Origin: Haloterrigena sp. KLK7
GTDB taxonomy: Archaea; Halobacteriota; Halobacteria; Halobacteriales; Natrialbaceae
Assembly (NCBI RefSeq): GCF_037914945.1
Contig: NZ_CP149787.1
Location: 930,001 to 994,000 of the forward strand
DNA length: 64,000 nucleotides
Direction of reading: 5' to 3'
Shown here: positions 35,317 through 44,471 of the stretch, one piece after another
Position numbering within the stretch: position 1 is the stretch's first letter
How the letters are laid out: the number at the start of each line of letters is the position of its first letter
The notes under the pieces: model-generated
What the model was told of the DNA's origin: nothing
The model's input: only the letters and a program-made list of their open reading frames with translations
Databases searched by the model: none
Made by a program: the position numbers and the translations under genes

Positions 35317-36678
35317 CCGATCGCGACCGTATTTGCCGGCGAGGCCGACGATCGCCAGCGCCATCGCGGCGGCGAAGACGACGACGAAGGCCGAGGCCGG
35401 TTCGGTAATCGTCTCGAGTTCATCCTGAACGAACTCGCCCGCGAGGACGGCGGCGACGACGAACAGGGCGATCCCGCCGACGTTGGCGGGCAGCGAGTTC
35501 GTCTCGGGGACGACGTCGGGGTCGTTCAGGAGCACGAGGAGCACGGCGATGGCGAAGGGCGTCCCGACGAGCCCGAACGCCAGCGTGAGCACGAGCAACT
35601 GGAAGAACGTCCCGCCGAGGAACGCGCCGACGGCGGAGACGAGCGCGAAGCCGGCGATCGCGGCGCGGTAGCGGCCGTCGTCGGTGGAGCGCTCCCAGCC
35701 GAGTTTGTCGGCGAGCAGGTACGGCGGGACGATCGTGTTCCCGCCGAGGGTCGACACCGCGGCCCCGAGGAGGCCGGCGAGGAACACCCAGGTGGCGTAC
35801 TCGCCGGCGACCGGGCCCAGCGTCTGTGCGGCGCCCACGCCGTCGATCGTCGCGGGGTCGACGCCGGCCGACGGGAGGACGCTCGCCGCGACGAGAAAGA
35901 CCGCGAGGCTGAAGGCGCCGAACGCGAGGAGCATCGAACTCGCGACGTCGACGAGTGCGGTGTCCGCGTCGCGGACGGTCCAGCCGCGGGCGCGCATCGT
36001 GTAGCTCTGCATCGTCAGCAGCGTGATGTGGACCGCGCCGCCGAGGATGCCCGCGGCGACGAGCGCGCCGTCGACGCCCGCGGGCATCGCGGGGACCAGT
36101 CCGCCCGCCGCCGCGGCGGGATCGATCGGTGCGACGAACGCAGCCGCGAGGAACGCGACGACGACGATCGAGACGAGCACCTTGGCCCCGGCCTCCGCGA
36201 AGCGGTAGCCGCCGCCCGCGAGTCCCAGCGCGAGGAGGAGGGCCCACGCGATCCCCCAGAAGCGCGGATCGGTCAGCGCGGCGACGCCGACGCCCGCTTC
36301 GGCGGCCATCGTCGCGCTGACCGACGCGAGCGTCTTCATGATCACGATCTGGGCTAACCCCGCGGCGAGCACGGCGTCGACCACGAGCACCCACGCCCAG
36401 AACGAGCCGAGGTGTCGTTCGGCGACCGAGACGATCCCCGCCTCGGTGAGCAGCCCCAACCGCATCGCGAGATACTGACCGACGGTGCCGAGGACCGCCG
36501 AGAGGACGACGACCCACAGCAGCGCGTACTCGAAGCTCGCCCCCGCGACCAGCAGGCTGCCCATCGTCGCGGGCCCCGCCGCGATCGCGCCGGCGAGCCA
36601 CGTCGGCCCCAACCGCTCGAGGTGCGTTCCGATGCGTCCGATTCCTCGGGAGTTCGATGACTGCGACTCGGTTGCCAT
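35305..36678 (-). CDS. NRAMP-like membrane transporter lacking canonical metal site
   Basis: A 457-residue protein with about eleven transmembrane segments in the NRAMP fold. In canonical NRAMP proteins TM1 has DPGN and TM6 has MPH. Here the equivalent TM1 region reads GPATMGS (about 35-41) and TM6 reads GGAVHITL, so the Asp, Asn and Met ligands are absent. It probably does not carry Mn/Fe in the classic way; NRAMP-related magnesium or other carriers are a possibility. It starts MATESQSSNSRGIGRIGTHL. Confidence 0.82.
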   Translation of the reverse strand: MATESQSSNSRGIGRIGTHLERLGPTWLAGAIAAGPATMGSLLVAGASFEYALLWVVVLSAVLGTVGQYLAMRLGLLTEAGIVSVAERHLGSFWAWVLVVDAVLAAGLAQIVIMKTLASVSATMAAEAGVGVAALTDPRFWGIAWALLLALGLAGGGYRFAEAGAKVLVSIVVVAFLAAAFVAPIDPAAAAGGLVPAMPAGVDGALVAAGILGGAVHITLLTMQSYTMRARGWTVRDADTALVDVASSMLLAFGAFSLAVFLVAASVLPSAGVDPATIDGVGAAQTLGPVAGEYATWVFLAGLLGAAVSTLGGNTIVPPYLLADKLGWERSTDDGRYRAAIAGFALVSAVGAFLGGTFFQLLVLTLAFGLVGTPFAIAVLLVLLNDPDVVPETNSLPANVGGIALFVVAAVLAGEFVQDELETITEPASAFVVVFAAAMALAIVGLAGKYGRDRLAA

Positions 36679-36768
36679 CGACTGTCCTTGCGAGTTCGAG
36701 CGTATAACTCCGTGGTATTCGTAAGTGTATCGGCGGTGAGAGACGACGCTCGCGGGAGCGATCGGCGA

Positions 36769-37110
36769 TTACTCCGACTGCCAGCTCGGATTCTCCCGCG
36801 GCGGGCTGAAGATGTCGACGCCGCGGACCGTCTCGTCGCCGCGGTTCTCGGCCGCGTGGGGCTGGTCGCCCGGGATCGCGTAGGAGTCACCGGGTCCGCA
36901 GATGATCTCCTCGCCGTCGGTGAGGAACGTCAGTTCGCCCTGCGTGATGTAGCCCGTCTGGTCGTGGGGGTGGCTGTGCTCGTCGACGGTCGCGCCGGGT
37001 TCGATCTCGAAGTGCTGGACGTTCATCGAGTCGGTACCGGCCATCAGCGCCAGGTGGACGCCGTCGGCCGCCTCCGACGGATCGCAGTCGTCGATCGAAA
37101 CGCGTTCCAT
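36769..37110 (-). CDS. Cupin domain protein
   Basis: A 113-residue single cupin, start ATG 37110 (MERVSIDDCDPSEAADGVHL). Motif 1 is HSHPHDQTGYITQGELTFL with two His and a Gln in place of the usual Glu, and motif 2 is PGDSYAIPGDQPHAAENRGD with the last His. The final residues (FSPPRENPSWQ) are typical of the small DUF-cupin type seen near sugar or transport genes. Function unknown. The longer in-frame extension to 37371 is not supported. Confidence 0.88.
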   Translation of the reverse strand: MERVSIDDCDPSEAADGVHLALMAGTDSMNVQHFEIEPGATVDEHSHPHDQTGYITQGELTFLTDGEEIICGPGDSYAIPGDQPHAAENRGDETVRGVDIFSPPRENPSWQSE

Positions 37111-37324
37111 ACGAAGGGCACCGGTGACGATCCACATAGGTCCGCCGGTCCCGGCGATCGGCCGTTGATCGCCGACTGCCGACCGTCGGCCGAGATCGCG
37201 GACTCGAGGCGCCGCTCGCCCGTCGGTTCGGCCCGTCGACTCGAGCCGGTCGCGGACCGCCTCGTCGTTCCACTTCCGCCGCGCTTGCCGAACCTTGAAC
37301 TGCCGGGCGCACCCACTGCGAGCC

Positions 37325-37849
37325 ATGTACGCCGTCGTCGGCTGTAGCGAGTGTTCGAACCTCTGGATCATCGAGGGTCGCTCCGAGACGACCCAGTGTC
37401 CCCGCTGTGGCGCGCGGAAGGCCTACGAGAAGCGCAAGAAGTTCGTCGAGACCGACGACGCGAGCCACGCTCGCGACGTCCGCGCGTCGATGCTCGCGAA
37501 CCGACAGGGCGAGGGCGAGGCCTTCGCCGAACTGGACTCCTTCGACGCCTTAGAGGACGAGGTCGCCGACGGCGTCGTCGACGACGACGAGTACCTCGCG
37601 GAGTCCGGCCTCGACGTCGACGAGGTCTCCGCCGCCGGCGAGCGCGACCCGCGCGGGCCGACTCGCAGCGGCAGCAAGAAGGAGATCGTCGAACGCGCCC
37701 TCGAGGACCTCGAGCGGCCGACCGAGGACGAGATCGTCGACTACGCCGGCGAACGCGGCGTCTCCGCGGAGTACGTGCGGGACGCGCTCGAGAAACTCGT
37801 CGGCCGCGGCGAGGTGAGCGAGAGCCGCGGCCGGTATCGACGGCTGTAG
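37325..37849 (+). CDS. DUF5817-type zinc-ribbon and winged-helix protein
   Basis: A 174-residue haloarchaeal protein, start ATG 37325 (MYAVVGCSECSNLWIIEG). The N-terminal Cys pairs CSEC and CPRC form a zinc ribbon (about 7-32). The middle is acidic and disordered. The C-terminal ~55 residues (KKEIVERALEDLERPTEDEI to YVRDALEKLVGRGEVSE) look like a winged-helix DNA-binding domain, so a transcription-related role is plausible. The family assignment is from resemblance. Confidence 0.82.
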   Translation: MYAVVGCSECSNLWIIEGRSETTQCPRCGARKAYEKRKKFVETDDASHARDVRASMLANRQGEGEAFAELDSFDALEDEVADGVVDDDEYLAESGLDVDEVSAAGERDPRGPTRSGSKKEIVERALEDLERPTEDEIVDYAGERGVSAEYVRDALEKLVGRGEVSESRGRYRRL

Positions 37850-37932
37850 CGGTCGCCCGAGCGGCGGGGACGCATCGACGAGCGACGTACTGGAACGGCA
37901 GGGCTTTGCACCGCGGACGGCAACTCGGTGTC

Positions 37933-38307
37933 ATGGACGAGACGGTGGACGTACAGGAGCAGGCGATCGGTGCCGGATCGATAGCGGCGCTCGCGCTCGT
38001 CGCGTACGGACGGTTCATCGACGAGACGCTGTTGGGCGTCGACGCGACGACGCTGGGGCTGGTCGCCTTCGCTGCGACCTTCGCCGCCGTCGCCCTCCTC
38101 CACGGCGCGTACGGGCGCCGGGACTTCGCGGTCTCGCACGCGCTTTCGGCCGTCGGGCTGGGGCTGGTCGCGCTGGCCTCGAGCGTGCTCCCGATGCTCG
38201 TCGGCCTCGTTCTGCTCGTCGGCGCCGGCAGTTACACCGCGCGAACGACGATTCGCGCTCGGAACGAAGCGACGGAGGAGCGCGAGGCCGCGACCGAGAA
38301 CGCGTAG
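37933..38307 (+). CDS. Small membrane protein
   Basis: A 124-residue protein, start ATG 37933 (MDETVDVQEQAIGAGSIAAL), with three or four transmembrane segments (about 12-28, 37-57, 66-84 and 85-100) and a polar C-terminal tail (RARNEATEEREAATENA). No recognised family. It follows the DUF5817-type gene by 83 bp on the same strand. Function unknown. Confidence 0.7.
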   Translation: MDETVDVQEQAIGAGSIAALALVAYGRFIDETLLGVDATTLGLVAFAATFAAVALLHGAYGRRDFAVSHALSAVGLGLVALASSVLPMLVGLVLLVGAGSYTARTTIRARNEATEEREAATENA

Positions 38308-38334
38308 TCGGATCTGCCTCCGAAATCGAAGCCG

Positions 38335-38565
38335 TCACTCGAACGGATCTGCGACGCCACACGCGGTACAGAAGTTGAGCTTCGACGGCTTCCCGACATC
38401 GTTCGAATCGACGGGGATGTGGGCCACGGACAAGTTCTCGGGATCCCGCGGGAGGTCCTGAAGGTGATGACAGTCGCGTTCCGCGTGGAAGAGCGGATTC
38501 TCCCTGTAGACGCAGAACCAGAAGCGCATCATCGGCACCGAGTCGGTCTCGTTGCTCATGACCAT
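38335..38565 (-). CDS. Small Cys/His protein
   Basis: A 76-residue protein (MVMSNETDSVPMMRFWFCVY...), with C18, C32 and a final CTAC pair near 66-69, plus His 27 and 33-34; a metal site is possible. An ATG 6 bp further in (38559) is an alternative start. The TATA box CTATAAAG at 38590-38597 on this strand is about 28 bp before 38565. Function unknown; it is convergent with the membrane protein before it. Confidence 0.75.
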   Translation of the reverse strand: MVMSNETDSVPMMRFWFCVYRENPLFHAERDCHHLQDLPRDPENLSVAHIPVDSNDVGKPSKLNFCTACGVADPFE

Positions 38566-38589
38566 CGATTCTCGGTCGACTCGCTTATT

Positions 38590-38597
38590 CTTTATAG
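38590..38597 (-). promoter_or_regulatory. TATA box of the small Cys/His gene
   Basis: Plus-strand CTTTATAG, read on the minus strand as CTATAAAG, centred about 28 bp from the ATG at 38565, a leaderless arrangement. Confidence 0.55.
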
Positions 38598-38633
38598 CGA
38601 GTCTCGACCGGTGACAGTGGCTCGAGAGTCAGT

Positions 38634-39884
38634 TCACCGCCCGAGATCCTCGTGAGCGCTCGCGAGGTGACGGGACGACAGCGCACCGAGCAGGGAGAGT
38701 TCGCCGGCCAGCGCGCCGACGGCGATGATCTCTGCTAAGGCGTCGGCGTTCGATCCCGGCGGGTCGCCCCCGCCCCGCAGCCCGAGGACCTCGAGCGCCT
38801 CGGCCTGCGTCGGCAGTTTCGTCCCGCCGCCGACGGTGCCGACCTCGAGTGAGGCGAGCGAGACGCTGGCGTAGAGGTCGGTGGTGCCGTCCTCGCGCTC
38901 GCGGGCGTCCATGGTGGTGATCGCGTTCGCGGCCTCGACGACCTGGGCCTCGTCCTGGCCGGTCGCGAGGAAGGCGGCGGCGACGACGTTGGCCGCGTGG
39001 GCGTTGAACCCAAGGCTGCCGGCCTTGGCGCTGCCGGTGAGATTCTTGCGGGTGTTGGCCTCGGCGATGGCCTCCGCGGTGGTGTGGAGTCGGTCCTCGA
39101 CGAGTTCGCCGGGGATCACGGCGTCGGCCGTCACCGAGCGCCCGCGGCCCTCGACGGCGTTGATCGCGGCCGGTTTCTTGTCCGAGCAGAGGTTGCCCGA
39201 GAGCGCGACGAGATCGGCCGGGGTCTCGCGTTCGACGATCTCGCAGGCCTCGCCGGTCGCGATGGTGGCCATGTTCATCCCCATCGCGTCCTTCGTGTCG
39301 TAGGCGAAGCGCAGGTAGACGGAGTCGCCGACGACGTACGGTTCGACGTCGATCAGTTCGCCGTGGCTCGTCGTGGACTCGGCGGCTTCGGCCAGCGCTT
39401 CGGTGTTGTCGTCCACCCACTCGACGGTCTCGGCGGCCTCGGCGACGCCCGCGACCCGAAACACCGGCGCGCGGGTCATCCCGTTTTTCGTCACGCGGGC
39501 GTCCGCGCCGCCCGCGGAGCGGATCACGCCCAGCCCGCGGTTGACCGACGCCAGCAGGGCGCCCTCGGTCGTCGCCAGCGGCAGGTAGTAGTCGCCGGCG
39601 GCCGCGCCACCGTCGTTCGCTGCGGTCTCCTCGCCGTTGACGGGCACGGGGCCGACGACGCCCATCGGCACCTGCGCGGCGCCGATCATGTTCTCGATGT
39701 TCGGTTCCGCCGCCTCGGCGGGGAAGGCGTAGTCGCCGATCGCCTCGAGTTCCGTCCCCGTCTCGCGCTCGAGGAGCAGCCGGCGGGCTTCGGCCGCGGT
39801 GTCGTGGTCGGCGTGGTCCTCGAGTTCGTGCAGGCGCAACTCGCCCTCGCGTACTCGCTCGACGAGGTCCTCGGGGTCTGTCAT
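38634..39884 (-). CDS. hmgA: HMG-CoA reductase
   Basis: Reduces HMG-CoA to mevalonate with NADPH, the committed step of archaeal isoprenoid lipid synthesis and the target of statins in haloarchaea. The 416-residue class I enzyme has ENMIGAAQVPMGVVGPVPV and TTEGALLASVNRG near the N-terminus (catalytic Glu), the DTKDAMGMNMAT cofactor motif, and GGGTKLPTQ with a catalytic His near the C-terminus (SSRHLASAHEDLG). Length fits the family. Confidence 0.96.
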   Translation of the reverse strand: MTDPEDLVERVREGELRLHELEDHADHDTAAEARRLLLERETGTELEAIGDYAFPAEAAEPNIENMIGAAQVPMGVVGPVPVNGEETAANDGGAAAGDYYLPLATTEGALLASVNRGLGVIRSAGGADARVTKNGMTRAPVFRVAGVAEAAETVEWVDDNTEALAEAAESTTSHGELIDVEPYVVGDSVYLRFAYDTKDAMGMNMATIATGEACEIVERETPADLVALSGNLCSDKKPAAINAVEGRGRSVTADAVIPGELVEDRLHTTAEAIAEANTRKNLTGSAKAGSLGFNAHAANVVAAAFLATGQDEAQVVEAANAITTMDAREREDGTTDLYASVSLASLEVGTVGGGTKLPTQAEALEVLGLRGGGDPPGSNADALAEIIAVGALAGELSLLGALSSRHLASAHEDLGR

Positions 39885-39941
39885 GCGTTGCCCAAAACGG
39901 CGGTCGATCCTAAGGATTGCTGATTCCGCACGCGACGGCGA

Positions 39942-40337
39942 TCACCCCTGCGAGAGGCTCCCCTCGCTCGAGCCGCGGTGCCACCGCAGCGCCTCGTAGC
40001 AGACGAGTCCGATGACCGCACACGAGCCGATGGTCGCGATCGCGAGGTAGCTGATTCCCGACGCGTCGTCGGCGAAGGCGAGCGCGAAGACCGCCGTCGC
40101 GACGGCGGCGAACTGGACGCGGCTCCGGGCCGGGTCGTGGTCCCTGGTCTCGTCGTCGGTCGCGGCGAGATAGAGCTGCGGCGCGGCCAGTGCGAGACCG
40201 GCGAAGACCAGGAACGACAGGACCGGGTACTCCCGCAGTCCGACCCCGAGCTGCGCCTCGACGACGATTGAAAGGGTAAGCACGAGAACCAGCGACAGGA
40301 GGGCGCCGAAGACGATGCGGCCGTCGCGATCGATCAT
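39942..40337 (-). CDS. Four-helix membrane protein
   Basis: A 131-residue protein, start ATG 40337 (MIDRDGRIVFGALLSLVLVL), with four hydrophobic segments (about 8-26, 37-54, 74-87 and 93-112) separated by a charged loop (ATDDETRDHDPARSRVQ). The C-terminus is polar (RWHRGSSEGSLSQG). No recognised family. It is the next gene upstream of hmgA on the same strand, 57 bp away. Function unknown. Confidence 0.72.
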   Translation of the reverse strand: MIDRDGRIVFGALLSLVLVLTLSIVVEAQLGVGLREYPVLSFLVFAGLALAAPQLYLAATDDETRDHDPARSRVQFAAVATAVFALAFADDASGISYLAIATIGSCAVIGLVCYEALRWHRGSSEGSLSQG

Positions 40338-40435
40338 TGTTATCGGGGGATCCACGAGCCGGTAGGTTAAGCTTGCGCCGGACTGCACGCTCGGTCGCTC
40401 AACGGGAGCGAGAGGAGCAGTGATCGATCGTGGCG

Positions 40436-40483
40436 ACTGACTGGTCGAAATACCGAGATATCGGCTGACTGGACGAAATACGG
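40436..40483. repeat. Short direct repeat before the tandem hairpins
   Basis: CTGACTGGTCGAAATAC and CTGACTGGACGAAATAC lie about 30 bp apart, differing at one position, each followed by CGAGAT or GGCGGT. They are within the same gap as the hairpin units at 40543-40660. Confidence 0.5.
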
Positions 40484-40542
40484 CGGTGTCGGCAACCCGG
40501 GAACCCGTCGCGATATCGGCCGGCCGGTCGACGCTCCCGGGC

Positions 40543-40660
40543 GGGACTGAACGGGGCGACTCGCTGGGCGCCCGCGCCCAGCGAGTCGGGGCTTTCGGGT
40601 GGGACTGAGAGGGGCTGCCGCGCTCGAGCCGACGGATCGAGCGCGGCAGGGGCTTTCGCC
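40543..40660 (+). repeat. Tandem hairpin units with conserved flanks
   Basis: Two units share the flanks GGGACTGA-xxGGGG on the left and GGGGCTTTCG on the right, but enclose different perfect stems. Unit 1 stem: 40557-40570 with 40575-40588 (14 bp, CCCG loop). Unit 2 stem: 40615-40627 with 40637-40649 (13 bp, 9-nt loop). Flanks kept and stems changed together suggest selection on structure. It lies between a divergent membrane protein gene and the amidohydrolase gene. Confidence 0.75.
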
Positions 40661-40696
40661 CGAACCGTTTTGGCCCTCGCCGACACCCTCTCGAGC

Positions 40697-42295
40697 ATGA
40701 CCGAGGCCGCCGATCTCCTGTTGATCGACGGGGAGATCCACGCGCTGACCGACCCCGATATCGTCTACGAAGCGATGGCGATCCGCGACGGCGAGATCGT
40801 TCGACTCGGCGACACCTACGAGGTCGAGTTCCTCGAGGGCGTCGCGACCGACGTGGTCGACTGCGGCGGGCGAACCGTCCTGCCGGGCTTTATCGACGCC
40901 CACACGCACGTGGAGCAGCTGGGACAGCACCTCGTCCACGCCGACCTCTCAGATGCGACGAGCGTCGCGGACTGCCTCGAGACGCTGTCGGCCCACGCCG
41001 ACGCCGAACCGGACCGCGAGTGGGTCCTCGGCTTCGGCTACGACGAGAGCGCGTGGGACGACTCGCGGACGCGACCGCTCACGCGCGAGGAACTCGACCG
41101 CGTCAGCGAGGACCGCCCGGTCGTCGCGATGCGCGTCGACCTGCACACCGCCTCGCTGAACTCGGTCGCCCTCGAGCGACTCGGGGACGACCTCCCCGCG
41201 TCCGATCTGCGGCGATCGGGCGGTGAGCCGACCGGCGTCGCCGTCGAGGACGCCGCCGAGGCCGTCCGCCGGGAGCTGACGGCCGACCGCGCGGAGATGC
41301 GCGAGGTGCTCGCGGCGGCAACCGAACGCGCGGTCGAGTTGGGTGTCACCGGCGTCCACGACAAGGTCCGCGGCTCGGTCGCGCCGCGAGTCTATCGCGA
41401 CATGGCCGTCGACGGCGACCTCCCCCTGCGCGTTCGGATCGACTACTGGAGCGACCACCTCGAGGCGCTCGAGGAGGTCGGGCTGGCGACGAACGCGGGC
41501 GACGACCGCGTGCAGACGGGCGCGATCAAGTCCTTCTCCGACGGGAGCTTCGGGAGCCGAACGGCGCGACTCCGGGAGCCGTACGCGGACGCCAGTGCGG
41601 CCGGAGCGGACGCAGAACACGATGCGGACGAGGGGACCGACGACGACGACCGCGGCCAGTGGGTCGTCGACCCCGACGACCTCGCGGCGCTGGTCGAGCG
41701 CGCCGACAGTGCGGGCTATCAGGTCTGCGTCCACGCTATCGGCGACGCGGCCATCGAGGAGACGCTGTCGGCCCTCGAGTCGACGGCCGATCCCGGCGGC
41801 CGGCGCCACCGGATCGAACACGCGGAACTGGCGACCGACGACCAGTTCGAGCGCATGGCCGACGCCGGGGTCGTCGCGTCGATGCAGCCGAACTTCCACC
41901 GCTGGGCGGACGAGGGCGGCCTCTACGACCGGCGACTGGGACGCGAGCGGCGGAATCGGACCAACCGGTTCCGGCGGGCGCTCGAGGCCGGCGTCCCGCT
42001 CGCCTTCGGCTCGGACTGCATGCCGCTGGATCCCCTGCTCGGCGTCCACCACGCCGTCACCGCGCCGACCGAGGCCCAGCGACTGTCGGTCACCGACGCG
42101 CTGCGGGCCTACACGCGCGGCGCGGCGTACGCCGGCTTCGACGAGGACCGACTCGGGACCCTCGAGGTCGGCAAGAAGGCGGATCTGGTCGTCCTCGAGG
42201 AATCGCCGTGGGACCGCGCGGATCGAATCGACGAGATCGACGTCGCGATGACGATGGTCGACGGCGACGTCGTCTTCGACGGGGTCGGCGGCTGA
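40697..42295 (+). CDS. YtcJ-type amidohydrolase
   Basis: A 532-residue metal-dependent hydrolase, start ATG 40697 (MTEAADLLLIDGEIHALTD). It has the N-terminal beta-sandwich, then the metal motif FIDAHTH (His 69 and 71), a Lys-containing IKSFSDGSFGSRTA block, later His residues in VCVHAIGDAAIEE and HRIEHAELAT, and the catalytic Asp in FGSDCMPLDP. The C-terminus closes with the TLEVGKKADLVVLEESPW sandwich strand. YtcJ-like enzymes hydrolyse amides or N-acyl groups; substrate unknown. A short in-frame extension to 40670 is not supported. Confidence 0.9.
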   Translation: MTEAADLLLIDGEIHALTDPDIVYEAMAIRDGEIVRLGDTYEVEFLEGVATDVVDCGGRTVLPGFIDAHTHVEQLGQHLVHADLSDATSVADCLETLSAHADAEPDREWVLGFGYDESAWDDSRTRPLTREELDRVSEDRPVVAMRVDLHTASLNSVALERLGDDLPASDLRRSGGEPTGVAVEDAAEAVRRELTADRAEMREVLAAATERAVELGVTGVHDKVRGSVAPRVYRDMAVDGDLPLRVRIDYWSDHLEALEEVGLATNAGDDRVQTGAIKSFSDGSFGSRTARLREPYADASAAGADAEHDADEGTDDDDRGQWVVDPDDLAALVERADSAGYQVCVHAIGDAAIEETLSALESTADPGGRRHRIEHAELATDDQFERMADAGVVASMQPNFHRWADEGGLYDRRLGRERRNRTNRFRRALEAGVPLAFGSDCMPLDPLLGVHHAVTAPTEAQRLSVTDALRAYTRGAAYAGFDEDRLGTLEVGKKADLVVLEESPWDRADRIDEIDVAMTMVDGDVVFDGVGG

Positions 42296-42411
42296 CGGCC
42301 CTCGAGGCGTCGTCTCGCGGCGGACCGTTCGCCTCGAGTGATAGACGGTCTGCCTGGCGGGAACTGTAACTGTTATTTGGCTAAGGGTTGGCCGGACTAG
42401 TGTGGGAGATA

Positions 42412-43251
42412 ATGTCAACCGAACAACTACCAACGGCGACCGCAGTGGTCGTCGACGACGTCCGGCGGACGTACCGGCTCGGGGAACCGGTTCACGCGAT
42501 CGACGGGATTTCGCTGACGCTGGGTGAGGGGTCGTTCACCGCGGTGATGGGACCGAGCGGGTCGGGGAAGAGCACGCTCATGAATTTGATCGGCTGTCTG
42601 GACACGCCGACCGAGGGGCGGATCGAGGTCGGCGGCGAGACGATCGGGGAGCTCTCGGACGCCGAACGGGCGCGGCTTCGCGGCACCGAGATCGGTTTCG
42701 TCTTCCAAACGTTCAACCTCATGCCGCGGCTGACCGCCGCCGAGAACGTCACGCTACCGATGGTGTTCCACGACGCGGTCGACGAGAGCCGGCGCGAGCG
42801 CGCCGAGGAATTGCTCGAGCGCGTGGGGCTGGGTGATCGGCTCGAGCATCGACCGACGGAGCTCTCGGGCGGCCAACGCCAGCGGGTCGCGCTCGCCCGG
42901 GCGCTCGCGAACGAGCCGACGCTGGTTCTGGCCGACGAGCCGACGGGGAACCTCGATACCGAGACCGGCGCGGGGATCATGTCGCTGTTGGCCGAACTCA
43001 ACCGGGAGGGGACGACGGTACTACTGGTCACCCACGAGCGAGCGGTCGCCGAGCACGCCGACCACGTCGTCCACCTCGTCGACGGGCGGATCGAGGACGT
43101 CGAGCACCTCGCGGACGCTCGAGACGTGACGGGCGAGACCGTCGACGATCGAATCGGCGAGAGGCGACCGGATATCGGCGATTCGGGGTCCGAACCTCTC
43201 GGTCCGAGCGAAGCCGGCCTCGCCGACGAGGGGGTGCGCGAAGAGTCATGA
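42412..43251 (+). CDS. MacB-type ABC transporter ATP-binding protein
   Basis: A 279-residue ATPase starting MSTEQLPTATAVVVDDVRRT. Walker A is GPSGSGKST (about 47-55), the Q-loop lies in EIGFVFQTFNLMPRL, the signature is TELSGGQRQRVALARAL (about 147), Walker B is LVLADEPTGNLDTET, and the H-loop is VTHERAVAEHA. The LolD/MacB subfamily exports lipoproteins, peptides or drugs. The C-terminal ~50 residues are an acidic extension. The permease starts within its last codons (4-bp overlap). Confidence 0.92.
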   Translation: MSTEQLPTATAVVVDDVRRTYRLGEPVHAIDGISLTLGEGSFTAVMGPSGSGKSTLMNLIGCLDTPTEGRIEVGGETIGELSDAERARLRGTEIGFVFQTFNLMPRLTAAENVTLPMVFHDAVDESRRERAEELLERVGLGDRLEHRPTELSGGQRQRVALARALANEPTLVLADEPTGNLDTETGAGIMSLLAELNREGTTVLLVTHERAVAEHADHVVHLVDGRIEDVEHLADARDVTGETVDDRIGERRPDIGDSGSEPLGPSEAGLADEGVREES

Positions 43252-44471
43252 ACGTCCGCGAGAGCCTCCGAATCAGCTGGCGATCGATCCGCTCGCACAA
43301 ACTGCGCTCGACGCTGACGACGATCGGCGTGATCATCGGTGTCGCGGCCGTGATCACGTTCGTCGTGCTCGGCGGCGGCTTCTCCGAGAGCGTGATCGGC
43401 GACGTCGAGGCCGAGCAGGAGCCCGTGATGACCGTCCAGACGCAGACGAACCCCGAGGCGGGGTACGGGATCATGACCGTCGACACGCCGATCTACACCG
43501 AGAGCGACGTCGCGGCCCTCGAGGATAGCGAGGGCGTCGAGTTCGTCGCCCCGCAGGGGACGGTCGACGTCGTCCAGACAGCGACCGACGACGAGCAGGT
43601 GACCGGCGTCGTCGACGCGCAGGCGACGACAGCGGATCGGTTCGAACACGCGACGTTCGTCGCGGGCGGCCCGTTCGACGGCGAGGGCGAAGTCGTCGTC
43701 AACGAGCAGACGGTCCAGCTGTTCGAGGGCGACGTCGCGGTCGGCGACGAACTGACGCTCACGTTCGAGGACGGCGAGACCGAGACCGTCACCGTCGCCG
43801 GGGTCGTCGAACCCGAGTTCGGCGACCAGACGCCGCCCCGGCTGTTCCTCTCGATCGACGCCTACTACACCACGACGGTCGAGACGCCGGCCGGCGAGGA
43901 AGAGCGGGCTTACCCGGGACTACTGGTCGGCGCCGAGAGCGTCGACGAGGTCGACTCGGCCAAGGCGTCGGTCGCCGACTACCTCGAAGAGGAATCACAC
44001 GCGGCCGAGTTGAAACAGGACGATCACGAGATCGCGGTCCAGACCGTCGAGGACGCCATCGAGCAGTTCACCGACATCGTCGATCAGCTCACGCTGTTCA
44101 TCGGCGCCGTCGCCGGGATCGCGCTCGTGGTCGGCTCGATCGGCATCGCTAACATCATGATCGTCAGCGTCACCGAACGGACCCGCCAGATCGGCATCAT
44201 GAAGGCCGTCGGCGCGACGAAACGCGACGTCATGCAACTGTTTCTCGTCGAGTCGATGATCCTCGGCGTCATCGGTGCCGCCGTCGGCGTCATCGTCGGG
44301 ATCGGGGTCGGCTATCTCGGCGTGTCGCTCCTCGAGTGGCCGATGGCGTACCCGATCGACTGGATCGCCGTCGCTATCGTCGTCGGTATCGGCGTCGGCG
44401 TCGTCTCGGGGCTCTACCCCGCGTGGCGCGGCGCCCGCGTGGACCCGATCGAGGCACTGCGCCACGAGTGA
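43248..44471 (+). CDS. MacB/FtsX-type ABC transporter permease
   Basis: A 407-residue permease paired with the upstream ATPase. One N-terminal helix (STLTTIGVIIGVAAVITFVV, about 23-42), a large extracellular domain (about 50-265), then three C-terminal helices with the conserved NIMIVSVTERTRQIGIMKAV block of the FtsX/MacB fold. No HlyD-like adaptor or outer-membrane channel is needed in an archaeon. Substrate unknown; a bat-type regulator follows by 84 bp. Confidence 0.92.
   Translation: MNVRESLRISWRSIRSHKLRSTLTTIGVIIGVAAVITFVVLGGGFSESVIGDVEAEQEPVMTVQTQTNPEAGYGIMTVDTPIYTESDVAALEDSEGVEFVAPQGTVDVVQTATDDEQVTGVVDAQATTADRFEHATFVAGGPFDGEGEVVVNEQTVQLFEGDVAVGDELTLTFEDGETETVTVAGVVEPEFGDQTPPRLFLSIDAYYTTTVETPAGEEERAYPGLLVGAESVDEVDSAKASVADYLEEESHAAELKQDDHEIAVQTVEDAIEQFTDIVDQLTLFIGAVAGIALVVGSIGIANIMIVSVTERTRQIGIMKAVGATKRDVMQLFLVESMILGVIGAAVGVIVGIGVGYLGVSLLEWPMAYPIDWIAVAIVVGIGVGVVSGLYPAWRGARVDPIEALRHE

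Noticed and set aside
40543-40660. CRISPR array
   Set aside because: Only two units, each with a long perfect stem. No constant repeat with unique spacers of regular size, and no cas gene in the window.
41343-42251. 302-codon second frame inside the amidohydrolase gene
   Set aside because: Ser/Arg/Thr-rich shadow of the same-strand gene, which has the metal-binding motifs in its own frame.
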